In this document: positions 35,856-54,124 of the stretch, piece after piece
Layout: each line of letters begins with the position of its first letter
How positions within the stretch are numbered: the stretch's first letter is position 1
From: Volvariella volvacea V23
Lineage: Eukaryota; Basidiomycota; Agaricomycetes; Agaricales; Pluteaceae
Direction: 5' to 3'
DNA length: 64,000 nt
Assembly: GCA_000349905.1 (NCBI GenBank)
Contig: KB722764.1
Coordinates: forward strand, 94,266 to 158,265
Made by a program: the position numbers and the translations under genes
Notes under the pieces: generated by a model
The model's database searches: none
What the model saw: only the letters and a program-made list of their open reading frames with translations
What the model was told of the DNA's origin: nothing

Positions 35856-37412
35856 GGCGAGGGCCACTAGGACAAGGATGAGATGGAGGCGGAGGTGATA
35901 GACTTTCCAGATCCCTTACCTGGTGGATGATGTCGAAAACAGCGAGTTTGCGTCGGGCGCTGGCCGTGTAGGCCCAGATCATATGTCAAGTGCGACGGCT
36001 GAAAGGCGTCTTTGGCTCTGTCTCATTGAAGTCCTGATTCCACTGAACAATGGAATGGAGATACGCCCATGGGGGTCCGTGGGTACGCTCACGTTATAGC
36101 CCTGCAGTGAAGTCATGTGCAGGTGTATGTTGTGAGATATGCCAGAGTCAGAGTCTAATTCCGCGCAGAAAGAGATGTAAAAGCCCAATTCCTGGTAAGC
36201 TGCCTAGCCAGGGCGTCAAAGGCCATAGTGCTTCAAAATGAAGTCGGCGGATATGTTGCTTTGTTTGGTTTTTCGGCAATCATTATGATTGCCACCACAA
36301 TCTCCGTCACCCAACATCCTGGTCGACAGGGCTTAAACAGAGCCAGATGGCTTGCAGAGCCCCATTTCGGGTTGAATTCTCGCGACTTGGATGATCTTCC
36401 GAAAGGCGAGCTGGTGTCAACACATGTACATACCTGTCGAGCCCTTTCTCGTGGAATAACGAGTCGGCCATATGTGTGGGATTCCTCAGCGAACTGGCCC
36501 AACCTGGTGGCGGTCAACTTCCTCGGCGGTCCCGAGACTTCCGGTAATTGCAACACTGCTAGGGATCCATAAGCGTATGCAACTGATATACATCATTGTG
36601 CAGACATATTCCGCGCACTGATGACCATCACACTGGGTTTTTGTGCATCGAAGTTTTACTAACCCATTACACAGCCAGTACGGCTTGAGATTCATGATGA
36701 CCGACAAGTGGTAACAATTAGGCTTTTGAAATTAATATTCCAATCCTGACAGTAGATCGCTTGTCAAACTTGACCCTAACGACCAACGCCATTGTTCCAA
36801 CCGAGGAATGACATACCTTCCAACGGAGACTCGCATTTGTCTTATGGGGTAGAGGTTGCTCAAGCTGACTTGTGATCAGCCAGGATGTCTACATGTTGCG
36901 GTGGTCTACTGGACAAGGGCATCATTGTAGTTTCCACCTCCGAGTCCCGTCTCCCGCGGAGCCATTCCCGATTTCTAGTGGAGTTATTGACCCCTACAGG
37001 GAGAGATTTGGTAAGTACTAATTTCGTTGAGACGTAAATCGGCTAACCACGCACAAGGAATCTCTCTCCGCAGCTATTTCTGCTTCCGCACACGAGACTA
37101 CTGCCACGAATACATCCACACTATGGATGTGGGGAGGTCCTTGCAAGCGTTCATGGTTCATAAACAAACGCTTGCCGCCACTTTTCATATTCCAAACTGC
37201 TTCCGAATAAGGATTTGAAGCGACAACATTAGCAACACCCTTCACTGATGTACCTTACCACCATTCACGCTTCTCGCCTTCTAGCCGGTGTGACATCACC
37301 TCATTTCTATACGACCAAACGTATAAGTACCTCCTCCACCAACTGGAATCTCAACCCAAACCCACCGCTCGTTTAATTCTTTTCCTTATACCCTTTGAAC
37401 GCATTTTCCAGC
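35856..37412. other. 1.6-kb region; right part is the subtilase duplication flank
   Basis: No gene seen. From about 37000 the sequence (GGGAGAGATTTGG, then CTAATTTCGTTGAG) resembles the region about 400 bases upstream of the third subtilase near 43300, so the duplicated unit reaches at least this far. The rest shows only short, unsupported frames. Confidence 0.5.
37320..37330 (+). promoter_or_regulatory. TATA box of subtilase copy 1
   Basis: GTATAAGTA about 90 bases before the start codon. The same motif lies at nearly the same distance in copies 2 (40470-40477) and 3 (43608-43615), preceded in all three by a related TCATTTCTATA/TCGTTTCTATA-type stretch. Confidence 0.6.
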
Positions 37413-39453
<2,041 letters not shown>

Positions 39454-40553
39454 GGGCGTGGGCGGTGCTAAGAGTCTTTCGTTTATACTAGCCCTTCGTT
39501 TAGGACATCGGGCATACCGTACACTTCATGTTCTCTTAATGCAATCTAGTCGTAACTTGTCATCAGTGGTTTGGACTACATCGAGATTTAGTCTCAGTCT
39601 TTCCTTCTGCAGCGTAGACCCATTGCCCAACATTTTCGGGGTATTTCCTTTTCCCTCTGCAGGTGGGATCCTAGACTATCTTTGGTGGTATGACATATGG
39701 GTATGATGGTATTTCATATTGTAACAGCTAAATATTGAGAATACGGCAAATAGCGCAGACTGCGCATCGGAGAGTTCGGACAACGTCCAACAGAACAACC
39801 CGAGTGGTTCGGGCTCTTACTTTGTCAATGAAGTGACCGAAGCTGTTATACAAGCTCTAAACACAACGCACAGCCCTCCATCACATTCCTCCGACCATGG
39901 TGCAGGTCGGTTCCGAAACTCCGCCAAAGGCAACTGATTCATTGACGTAAGCGTAGTGGGGTGATTGGTATCACAAACTGACGATATTTTTCTCACACAT
40001 ATAAACTGCTTATTACTTTGTCCAATTTGGTCAGATCCCGTTAATGACATTCACCCGCACCACACTGCCAATGCGAACAAGGTATCGCTGTCTCTGTTTC
40101 TTATTAGGCCCGCGAGTTAATTTACTGACAACCCTAGAACGTGCAAGGAAAGCGTTAATTTCATGTGCAAGTAAATTAGCTGCTCACGTACACCGGAGAA
40201 TCTTACCCCGCAGCTGTGCGTGCTTCAACAATCCAACATTCAATGCCTGCCGTGAGTAAAGTCTGCTATGAATCTATGGAGGGACTTGCGTGCACCCATG
40301 ATCTATAAGGATGGTTTCCTGCTGCTTCTCATACTTCAGCCACACATGTGCAAGTATTTAAATTGACCGCACTAGACTGCTGAATGCTACACTTCAGACA
40401 TAACTTTCCGTTGTTCGGGTTCCCCTCTCTAGCCAATGTGGCGTAACTTCGTTTCTATACAACCAAACCTATAAGTACTCCCCGCTATTGCATTCTCAAC
40501 CCAGACTCAGCACCCGTTGAGTCTTCCTCTTATACCCTTGGGCACTCTCCACT
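39454..40553. other. Spacer of the subtilase array, copy 1 to copy 2
   Basis: 1.1 kb with no gene. It includes the 3' region of copy 1 and the promoter of copy 2, with TATAAGTA at 40470-40477. It is part of the duplicated unit. Confidence 0.55.
40470..40477 (+). promoter_or_regulatory. TATA box of subtilase copy 2
   Basis: TATAAGTA 84 bases upstream of the start codon, at the same relative place as in copies 1 and 3. Confidence 0.6.
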
Positions 40554-42578
<2,025 letters not shown>

Positions 42579-43694
42579 GGCGTGGTAGGTGGAGGCCAGA
42601 AGAGGTGCTGGAGAGCACAGTCGTGTTAATTTATACTGTACATTGACGTTTTGATGTGATCTTCTCATAAATTCTGGAGGCATCCTCAGAAATTGAGGGC
42701 TGACATACGTGTATCCTTACTTTAGAAAATATGGTTGTTCTAAAGTTATTTATCTTGTTGCAATACGGACTGCACTTTTCGTCACCTTTATTTGTGCACC
42801 GTTGTTCCTTGCCCCATTTTCAACCACTCTCGCGTTTGTTGATCTACCACTTCGAACGCAGGTGTCCAATCAATCTGAGTCTAACAAGGCGTCAACGAGG
42901 TTTCTAACACCATCTTTAATTACAACTATTCCAACTAATGTTATGGAGTCGAGGTTGAGCCAAACACTCCATGTCGATCTAAGCTCAGCACAACTACGGT
43001 GTATTAAGTTGGGAGCTGGCGCGTTGGTAGTTGGGCTTGTAATGCATCGAGACTGGTTAGATGGCCATGTGAAGACAGGCCGATACGGGACATGAAAAAT
43101 GCAGCGTAAGTACTCCAGCATTCCTCATAAGCATTGCCGGTGGTTACACCTCTGCCTCAAGTTGATCGAGTTGCGCTGATGCTAAATCACGAAATCTGGG
43201 TCCTGCCTTGGATTTTCGCCCAGCCAAACTCAACTACTTCTGCAATAATACTAACTCCGACGCTCAACAGATATATCAACCCCTGGAATATTCAGGGAGA
43301 GATTCGGTACCACTAATTTTGTTCAAGTTGAGAAGTGAACCGGCTGATCACCTGCACATGAGCTATGTCTGCTCCAAGCCCAATACCGAACGTACTCTGC
43401 TGTGACTCTGCGGAGCTGCTTGAGCGCGTTCACAACTCGAGACCAAGGCCCTCACCGTTCTTCATATTTTAACTACATCCGAATAAGAACGAAGCGAATG
43501 CAATAGACAATTATACCCCTCACAATGTACCTTACGACCATTCATATTCCTCGCTTTCTAGCCGACATGACACAACTCCATTTCTCCATTCCTACCAGAC
43601 CGAGAGGTATAAATATCCCCAAAGCTGCGCTCTGGGGTCAGACGCAACACTCATTTAGGTCTTCCCCTTATACCCTTTGGACACACTCCCCGCC
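42579..43694. other. Spacer of the subtilase array, copy 2 to copy 3
   Basis: 1.1 kb with no gene. The stretch after copy 2 (GTTCTAAAGTTAT near 42738, and CAATCTGAGTCTAACAAGG near 42870) has a counterpart after copy 3 (near 45920 and 46080), so the 3' flank was duplicated as well. TATAAATA at 43608-43615 is the copy 3 promoter element. Confidence 0.6.
43608..43615 (+). promoter_or_regulatory. TATA box of subtilase copy 3
   Basis: TATAAATA 87 bases upstream of the start codon, matching the position in copies 1 and 2. Confidence 0.6.
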
Positions 43695-45694
<2,000 letters not shown>

Positions 45695-48273
45695 TTGAGA
45701 TAAGACAGTTAGGAAGTTGAACTATTTCACGGATGAATGATCTTCGGAGGTTGCTATTGGCGATGGCTCATTTTTAGCAATTCGGCGCACAACATTAATT
45801 TATTGTTTCTTAATGCAACATACTTGAGACTCCTGGATTCATCACTGAAAGTGGGAAGTCGATAATATTTGAACCAGCACGGTACTCTACGCATGCCTTA
45901 TTTAGTTCAGAAGTAGGGATGTTCTAAAGTTATCCATTTCGCCACAGGACCAGTGGTTCGGACAGCGCTTAAGATCAACTCCATTTTCTTTTTATCTCCG
46001 TTTATCCAGCGCAGATCCACAGCTCAAATATTCACATGCACCACAAATTCCCACCGCTCATGTTGTGGTGCCCAGTGGATCTGAGCCGAACAAGCTGGAA
46101 AGATTAATCAAGATTCTGCGTGAGTCTTTTGTAAAAGAACAGGGTCCGACATCATGATGGTCACCTCCTGGAGTGATCTCCACACAACTTAAGATCGCCG
46201 CTCAGTTTTCTGAATTCTCGAAGATTTGGGGTGGTTGGTGGTGAAATATCTGTCACTGATATCCCTGCACCCGGATCAGCCACGCTAAGCGTGTCACGTA
46301 CAACCCTCATATCACAGCATATCTGAGGGAATACCGCCCACCAGAGTCCTCAATGGATCACATTCCCACAAAGCACTGCTTTGAGCGTGTATGCTATTGT
46401 CTTGAATTCGGTTGTGGTGAGAGGACCGTGGGTAGAGGGCGTAAATACGAGTGAACCTTGTGCACAGGCAATCCCTGGTAACTGGAGCCTTGATCGATCC
46501 TGAAAGAAGCTTGTTGCCACATCTCCCGATGTCAGACTTGAGGCTAAAGCGCAACGTTCACGGACTTCTGACCTGTAGTGGAAGATCCAACGCTTCCACT
46601 GCAGTACCACCACTCTTGGCAACTTGGCATTCACAATAGTCCCTCCCGTCAGCTAACGATCCGAGTTATCGCGCAGTCCTTGGAGCTTTTGAACAAGCTA
46701 TTCCTGTGGCAGATGTTAGGCATCTTCCGACTCCAAGTCCCCACAAGCACATTGAAAGTAGAATGCAGTGTCCCAGATTGTAGAAAAGCCCTAATCGGGT
46801 TACAATAATTCTGATGGTATTTGCAACCCTTTCCGTATGTTTGATATGATATGATCCCAATTCTGGCACGAACTGACATACCTGCGTCGCGGAAGCGAAC
46901 AAGCAGAGCCGAAGGAAGACCAGAAGAACTGTATGCAAGGCTGTCCCCAAGGGTTCATTGGATGAAGGCATTGATTGGGATCGCGATTGGCTCAAGATTG
47001 ATTGTCTTCTCAGCGTACGCGGGAGCTAGAGGCAAAGGTGGACTCGGGGAGCCGTTGGTGTACGCGATGTCGGATGCTGTGAAAGCCTCATTGCTTCTTC
47101 TCGTCTCATGCCACGGAGAGCCTGTGCGCCTCTCAGGTCCTAATCAGACCCTACACCGGAAGCCGCCTATTTGCCAACAAGAAGGAAGCCAGATGGCGAT
47201 TAGTCCGCCAAATTGAAGGCCGAGTTGACAAATTGAGTGGGTATTCGTTCATACAGTGGCCATTCCTCACAGCGTTATCGCGATCTTTCGTCATCAACAC
47301 CCTTTGATGGTGCTGCGTCTGATGTACGGCTAACCGCGAGTAGGGCTCGTCAACCCGTATATTGGCACTACGACATGATTGGGTCCATTGGGGCTTGGTG
47401 AACTAGCAAGGCTCCGACTCCCTTCCTCATTTCCGCTGGCATTCCATTATTGTGCTTCTCGACGTTTTACAAGGTCCCTGGTGTCATACCCATCACACTT
47501 CTAGATGGAATAGTGGCGAGCTTTCAAAACGAATAGCAAGATCACATGTTGCCTTCTCACTATGAAGCACAGTATCTTGATTTTGTGATAGTGGTATCCG
47601 GCGAACGTTTGAATGCCCACTGGCTTTCACCTAAAACGTGTCTGCAATTTTGCAATTGGTGAACCTTCCGCCATTCCCCGATCAGAACGAATAATAATTC
47701 GTTAGAACAAGGACCAATCGTGGCGGAAAGCGTATGGGCGTTTAGTGAGAACCTTGGCTTGCCGGTTAGGTCTATCGCACCTTTGTTGTTTCCGATTCTG
47801 TAATGAGGAGTCACAATTGAAAGACGCTGCACTGAGCGCTCTAATGGTGTTTCAAATCGACGCCTTCTGAGCCTGTCATTCTTCTGTGGCCACTGTGGCG
47901 GAACATAATACTGCTTAATCCCATTTCCAGCCCATTCTGTACCACGATCAGAGACGGAAATATGATGAGTATTAACCAAAATTAAACGAATAACAGCACG
48001 GTATCTTAGCCTGGGCCAATAGCACTTCAACAATTGGAGGCCTCTCTAATATACCCTTCTTTGCATCCTTGGTAAGGAGGCGATGCACCGGAGAAGCACC
48101 TGAAGCTGTTGCAGCGCCATAGGTCCTCGGTATGACTATCCCCTCAATACCAACTCGATTACTTTTACACATTACCCGAGGCCGTTCATGATATATACTA
48201 ACCGGGAGCACAAACAAAGGGTCCAAGAGAAAGGGCACCAACAAATTGTACATTGAAACGGGTATCTACACCA
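45695..48273. other. 2.6-kb region without recognisable genes
   Basis: The left 450 bases are the duplicated 3' flank of the subtilase unit. Further right, open frames of 80-157 codons on both strands (for example 47560-48033 minus) show no domain and do not splice into anything coherent. It may contain decayed sequence. Confidence 0.45.
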
Positions 48274-49221
48274 TCACCATGGGGAATAAACCTTCCAAAA
48301 TTCTCGCTCGAGTTCAAGTTCCCGTTCATATTGTGGAAACATCCTCCGAAACATGTCCCACCAGGGCGTATACACCTCTCTCTGATACATGATGGAAGTA
48401 TATTCCCAGTACTCTGGGTACCAACCAGCACATTCCCAATCCGTAATTCCAGTCAGTCGTCCGTTCTCGAAGTGGAGGTTATTTGGGTGAAGGTCGGCGT
48501 GTGTAAAGCATAAGCGATGTCGGGTTTTGGAAAGCCCAAGCGAGTCTGGTTTGGTGAGAAGTCCTTCTCTATGTGCCGCCGGGACAACACTCAAGACAAA
48601 CGAGTTGAAATCCGCCTCATCGGGAAAGGGCCCAAAGTCTAGAGCTTCCAGAACGCGTACTGAGCGGCACCTAGAACCGTCGAATGAAGCAATAGCCTCC
48701 GGGGCGGGCGCAGGAAGTGAACGTAATTGTCCAAGCCAGTCTCGCATTGTATCCTCAAAGGCCACCTGATCGCCTGGTGAAAGGTCGCTTAAGAAGTGAT
48801 TCTCTCCAAAAGGCTCCCCAGGCAAGGTCGTCATGAGAATGAAGACACCATAAGGCCCCCAAACTGCATCCAAGGCCACAGGCATAGGAATAGAGGTATT
48901 CTCTGCGACATACTGCATGGTGGCCGCTTCGGAGAATCGCACTTTGTTGCCGTATTTTGTGAATAAGTTGAATGGGAGCTTCTGCGCGTACGTCGAAATT
49001 GTTCTGTAACGTTTGTTGCCCCATGACCAGAGAATGTTATAGACCGACAAGCGGATACAGGAGGGCACGCGTAGCCACAAAGACCATGCAAGGGAAAATA
49101 CACTCCCAACTCTTGCAGGGGGTGGCGTTCTGTAGCGGGCAGATAGTCAGTATAGTCTGGTCAGTGCAATCTATAGCTGTGTAGATCGTAACGAACAACC
49201 GTGGAAATGGATGGCGTTCAT
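48274..49221 (-). CDS. Aminoglycoside phosphotransferase-like (APH) kinase family protein
   Basis: Main exon 48274-49129 plus a probable first exon from 49221, about 294 aa (first exon is low confidence). Protein-kinase-like APH fold: N-lobe around EAATMQYVAENTSIPMP, hinge near GVFILMTTLPGEPFG, catalytic loop FTHADLHPNNLHF (Brenner-type H-x-D with downstream Asn) and metal-binding Asp in ITDWECAGWYPEYWEY. All catalytic residues are present. Such proteins are numerous in agaricomycetes, and their small-molecule or protein substrates are mostly unknown. It is divergently arranged with its paralogue at 50065-51054. Confidence 0.85.
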
Positions 49222-50064
49222 GGGTAGGAACAGCGCGGACGCAGGGTACTGTATCTATTTATCTGATTAATGGATCTATGTGAAGTTGTTGGATGCGTAG
49301 CACGAGCGAAGTTGGAGGACTTGAAGGGGGTCGATATAAGCTGTAGCTAAGGGCAGAACAGCTAATTGAGGGGCGGAGGCAAACGATTGGGTCCTCCCGT
49401 ATTGTTGTGGATGAGGACTAGTATGTCTCTGAGGAGCAAAATAGCCCAATATGTAGATTGAGAGCCTCAACAGCATTGTTCTCAGTTGCTGTGCCCGGCA
49501 GGCGGGAGCATGTATTTTCCTAGCGTACATGGGATCCACATTTGTAGCATCTCTTGTGCCACCGTGTTTTGGCGTTTGAATAACATATGGCGAGCAGTTG
49601 CAATATGGCGCATCTCGATTGTATGAAATCGGGTGACTGCAACTATTGTCGAGGTCCTAAAAGGCGTAATGAGCGTACTTAGGCTGTCCTAACAATTTCA
49701 TGGTCCACCGGGCTTGCCTGGAGTAGTAAAAAAACAGTACTTCAGTGTTGTAATGTCAACAAAAGACTTAGCTCGCCTATAATCTCAAGTCCGAAGACAA
49801 GGAGAGGGACCCACAATGCAAAACATGTACAAAGGTATCATTGCCATCAATTTTGTTGTCACGGTTGACCTAGCGTTTTGACGTCGACGACCACCGTCCA
49901 ATGTCATTTTCTCGTTTGAACTCAAGGGCCACTCTTCATCTAGGGGAACAACAGTAACTATCCTGCCAAGAGCGCCGGCGCGACTGTCATACAACATACA
50001 TTTGCTGCTGGACAAGCAGAATCGCGTTTAACTTCACGAACCAAACCCACGATTGCACCACTAC
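49222..50064. other. Shared divergent promoter region of two APH-like genes
   Basis: 0.84 kb between the inferred starts of the two head-to-head paralogues. No gene seen. Confidence 0.5.
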
Positions 50065-51054
50065 ATGGACGACCATTCAGTCAGATCCACGCACACAGTG
50101 CCCAGTATCCGTGTCGTTTCTACTAGCGAACGTCATTCCTTGCCGCGCCTGTAGGTCATTTAGTGTTTCCAGAGAGAATGTTCGACTCAATTGGCCATCT
50201 ATTGAAGACGTCCACCTGCCTCGCGAGTTGGCCGACGGTTCACATTTGCCTGGTCTCTATGGCTGTACATCCCTTCTCTCATTCGCTTCTGGGTCTATAA
50301 TCTTCTGTGGTTGTGGGGAAGTAAGCGATACGGAAGAACTTCAATCAACGCGCAGAAGCTTCCATTCAATCTATATGCAAAGTACGGGAACGAAGTGCGA
50401 TACTCTGAAGCTGCTGCGATGCAATATGTCGCAGAATCCACGTCCATTCCAATTCCTATTGCCTTGGATGCAGTCTGGGGACGTAATGGAGTCTTCATAC
50501 TGATGACCACATTGCCCGGTGTGCCCTTTGGAAAGAATTACGTTCTCAGCGACCTTCCTGCAGACGATCAAATGGACTTTGAGGATACGATCAAGGGATG
50601 GCTTCGTCAACTACACTCACTTCCTATACCTTCCTCAAATGACATTTACTTATTCGGCGATCCCAACCACAACTCAGTACGCATTCTAGAAGCTCTAGAC
50701 TCTCATCTCCCCAACGGTGTGGCTGAATCCGACTCATCCATCCTGATCGTCGTTCCGGGGGAATATCAAGATGGACTCCGCGCCAATGCAGGTTTATCTG
50801 GGTTGTCCAACACCCACTATCGCCTATGTTTTACACACGGAAACCTCGATCCAAACAACCTTTATTTTGAGAATGGACAGCTTACCGGAATTGTGAATTG
50901 GGAACGTGCTGGTTGGTACCCAGAATACTGGGAATATATCCGTATCATGTACCGCAAGGAGGAATATACGCTGTGGTGGAACATGTTTCGACGGATGTTT
51001 CCACGATATGAACGAGAGCTCGAGTTGGAGCGAGCCGCTTGGAAAGTTCAGTGA
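50065..51054 (+). CDS. APH-like protein with substituted catalytic aspartates (probable pseudokinase)
   Basis: Exons 50065-50150 and 50208-51054 give 310 aa beginning MDDHSVRSTHTVPSIRVV. It aligns along its length with the divergent neighbour: the shared SLWL and IPSLIRFWVYNLLWLWG-type stretch, SEAAAMQYVAESTSIPIPIA, VFILMTTLPGVPFG and AGWYPEYWEY. The catalytic loop reads FTHGNLDPNNLYF, so the general-base Asp is Asn, and the metal-binding Asp is also Asn in IVNWERAGW. Both changes are visible in the codons (AAC and AAT). The reading frame is otherwise intact, which favours a retained pseudokinase over a decaying gene. The 3' end lies 58 bases from the NLR gene stop on the other strand. Confidence 0.82.
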
Positions 51055-51112
51055 CTATGGTAATTAGCCAAAATGTATCCGCATGGATGTCATTAACTTC
51101 CGTGTCTTGTTA

Positions 51113-53713
51113 TCAATCATATACCAACATCTCGAAATGCTGCCCGTTTGTAGTGGCCATGTATGCCAAACTACGGGTCCCATAACCACTGTTCTCCGTG
51201 TTCCCATTGCACTCGTCTCTCTTCCAATGTTCTACCAGGTCCTTCACGTCCAGGTAATCGCTTATCACCTGAAACAAGTAGGTAAGTTCTAGTCGAGTAA
51301 TGGAGGCGCACGCTAACCTTTAACCAGCGAAGCACGGCATATCGATTCAGCTCGTGGTAATGATGCTTTTCTGGAAGGCCTCTGAGGGCATTGACAATAG
51401 TACTCGAAGGGAGGCGGGGAGGCTCAGAATAGCGTCCTTGAGGCGCCTCACTGCCGAGAGTGTGTTCCGAGTGAAGGTCACTTTCTGAGCGTGAAGTCCA
51501 TGGTCTACTCCAAGCGCATAGATATTGAATATCTCCTTCTAGCCTAATATGTCGTTAGAGAGGCTGGCCATGTAAGGAGTAATCGACGTACATTTGTTGT
51601 GAGAGACCGTCCTGTGTAAAGATTCTAAGGGTAGCCAAGACCGCCTCACTAGCCCACATCTCCATGTCAATATACTGCACTCCTCGATTCCAGTAATAAC
51701 ACTCTGCTAGGGCCAATAAGCCTTTCCAAGACAATGGCCACGCGCCGCTATGGCCGCTGGCACCACTTTGTTTACCTAGACGGGAATACAGCGCATCCAC
51801 CTGATGCGCAAGACCTGCAACATATAGAGAATGCAAGGGGAACTTGTCAATAAGAGTAGATTTTCTCCAGAGTTCGGCTATTTCTGGCTCTGGTTCTTCA
51901 CGCCCGCGAACTACCCAGTTCCTACATGCGCGGACGAACAATGAATATTGACCGTGTAGGCCATCTGCACCCCGAAGAGGGTAAGTGGATACCGAAATCT
52001 GCTTCAAGATGCGCTCGAAGTCCAAGTTCTCCATCCTTGATACCAATGTCGGTGACACGCTGAGGTGAGACAAAAGCCTGGAAGAGCACCACCACCAACG
52101 AAGAACGGACTCAATCTCGATGAATTCCTCCTGGTCTAGCATCGATAAACACCTTTCTATAACCCTCATGGCACAATGATTTTTGTCGAGATAGTACTGG
52201 TGACTGCGTGCAGGGTCGATAAGGAAATCAACAAAGGAAAGATGATGGAGTGAAACTTCATCATTATCAGACGATTGGTGTTGTAGAGAGGTCCCATCTT
52301 CGTCTCGGTGTCGAATATCAATAAGAGAGTGGAGTCTTCGAAGTTTTAAACGGCATTGACCTGGGTCTAAGTCCGTAATGGTGGCTAGGTCACGTATAAT
52401 AGAGTATGCTTGGCGTTCTGTAGGTAAATTTGCGAAGTCCTTCGATTTGGACGATTCAAGTAAGGTTGATGTGATGATAAGGAATAGGAGATCTTCCATT
52501 TGGCTGTCCTCTGGACTATGCGACGACTGTAATATCTGCAGATACAGCGCATCGAGTGAAGACAGTGCTTCTGGGGCCTGTTGTAGACAGACTTTTAGTC
52601 GTTCGTGTGGGTTGGTATAGTCGTCGTCAATATATTTGAATATGGTCGCGGGATAAATGTATTGTCCATCTGCTCTAGTTGTGATGAGCTCGATGACATG
52701 CTCCGGCGGCCAAATACCTCTAGTTAAATAAGCATTGAGGATGTCACGATGTTTTGTATAGATTAGTGAAAAACTTGAGCGAATAAACAGCCCCATTTCC
52801 CTGTCATTCTTGTGGTGAGCAAGGTCGATGGTGGGTCGACGAAGAGAGTGGAGTGGATCGGCGTCGAAGTAGTTAACTATGTGAGGCTCCGGCGGCTGGT
52901 GATAAAGAAGGCAATGGGGAATTGAGGTCCACAAGCGATAATGAAGTCCAGGAGTCGCCGTTGGTCTTTCTCGTTTCCACACTCGTCCAAACCATCAATA
53001 ATGAACACGGCTGGTGAAATGCTCGGGGTTGCCATCACTGGCTCGATCACCAACTCCCTCCATTGCGCCTCCAGGCTCGCATATAACACCTCTGGGTCAC
53101 TGTACACCACTCTATCAATCTCTCGTCCTACATCCTCAAACGTGACCGCCAATCGATAAGCGAGGGTCAGGATAAAACCACTGAGGTTATTGCGCTTTGG
53201 ATCTCCTTTGAAGAAGAAGAACGAGCCAGCGACCTTGGCTGTTGAACGCCTTCTATCCAGTTGATCTGCAATAGCCTTGGCGATGGCTGATTTTCCGATG
53301 CCAGCAGGTCCACGCAGCCAAAGAACGTAATGCGCCCGCCCGATGTCTTCAATCCAGGCGATGATATCTTGTATTATAGCCTGACGTGTGCTTGGATGGA
53401 CTTGTAATGGATCTGCGCGCACGTTGCCAGTATGCATGGCATCGCGTACTACGAAGGCTCGTAGCATTTCTCGGGCTAGTGGAAGTAGCCGGATCAGGGG
53501 GAGATAGCGCGATAGCGGTAGGTACTACATACCTCGATTATCAACGCTCCGTGGAGTGTGATTATTGTACACTACTGTCGAAGTTCCAGAGGTCGTGATG
53601 AATGTACTGGCGGTACTGTGAATGTTCGAATGGTCAAAGAAGCTTGTGCGCTGCTGAGGAGCATAGTAGGTTGTAGAAGTAGATGGAGGAAATAGATATG
53701 AATATCGATCCAT
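51113..53713 (-). pseudogene. NACHT-domain NLR-like STAND NTPase, copy 1, one frameshift
   Basis: Start 53713 (MDRYSYLFPPSTSTTYY). Exon 53533-53713 carries a short Ser/Thr motif, and exon 2 starts at 53475. The NACHT core has P-loop GPAGIGKSAIAKAIAD, Walker B VFIIDGLDECGNEKDQRR and the sensor-like FFITSR. The C-terminal region continues through HHLSFVDFLIDPARSHQYYL to LRWLKVISDYLDVKDLVEHWK. Near 52890 the expected Arg-Pro-Glu-Pro is one base short (CGCCGGAG where the paralogue has CGCCCAGAG), so the frame stops at TAG 52877-52879. Coding resumes in the next frame and stays open to 51555, then through two more exons. Because the indel is in a C-run, a sequencing error is possible. Fungal NLRs of this build act in non-self recognition or heterokaryon incompatibility. 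Confidence 0.8.
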
Positions 53714-54124
53714 TGGATCGTTGGAAACTTCGTTGGAGATGTTAGAGAAAGGGAGCAGTATAGGTGTAAGTGCATTGATTCACTATTTGCTCCTGGTTAT
53801 GTCATTGTGGAATTGCGGTGCCCTATGCTGTCCGGTAAGTTCCTCGGCACTGTTTTCCAATTCAATATTTCCACACTACCAATAGTTTTCCAACCTTGTA
53901 GGTGCATCAAATGTAAGGTTATTACCAACGTTGTTTCGTCGATATCGATGACGGGTTTCGCGGGCGTAGATCGAAAATATCAATTTGCATTAAAGACTAC
54001 TTTTAGAGTTCTCCGCATCATGCCCGCTATGACATTCACCCGCCTCCCAGTGCTCTATAAGCCTTTTATTATTTGTGCTGCAATTACGCGACGTCTGAAG
54101 CAAAATTCAGAACTAAGATAAGTG
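53714..54124. other. Spacer between the two NLR copies
   Basis: About 400 bases, with no gene supported. It may include the last exon of copy 2, which I could not place. Confidence 0.4.

Noticed and set aside
46666..47216. Overlapping open frames on both strands with hydrophobic segments, a possible membrane protein
   Set aside because: No multi-exon model keeps a frame and none of the typical motifs of basidiomycete seven-helix proteins appear.
52870..52960. A short intron rescuing the frame in NLR copy 1
   Set aside because: The only GT...AG pair nearby would remove the conserved CGPQFPIAFFITSR segment that is retained in the paralogue.
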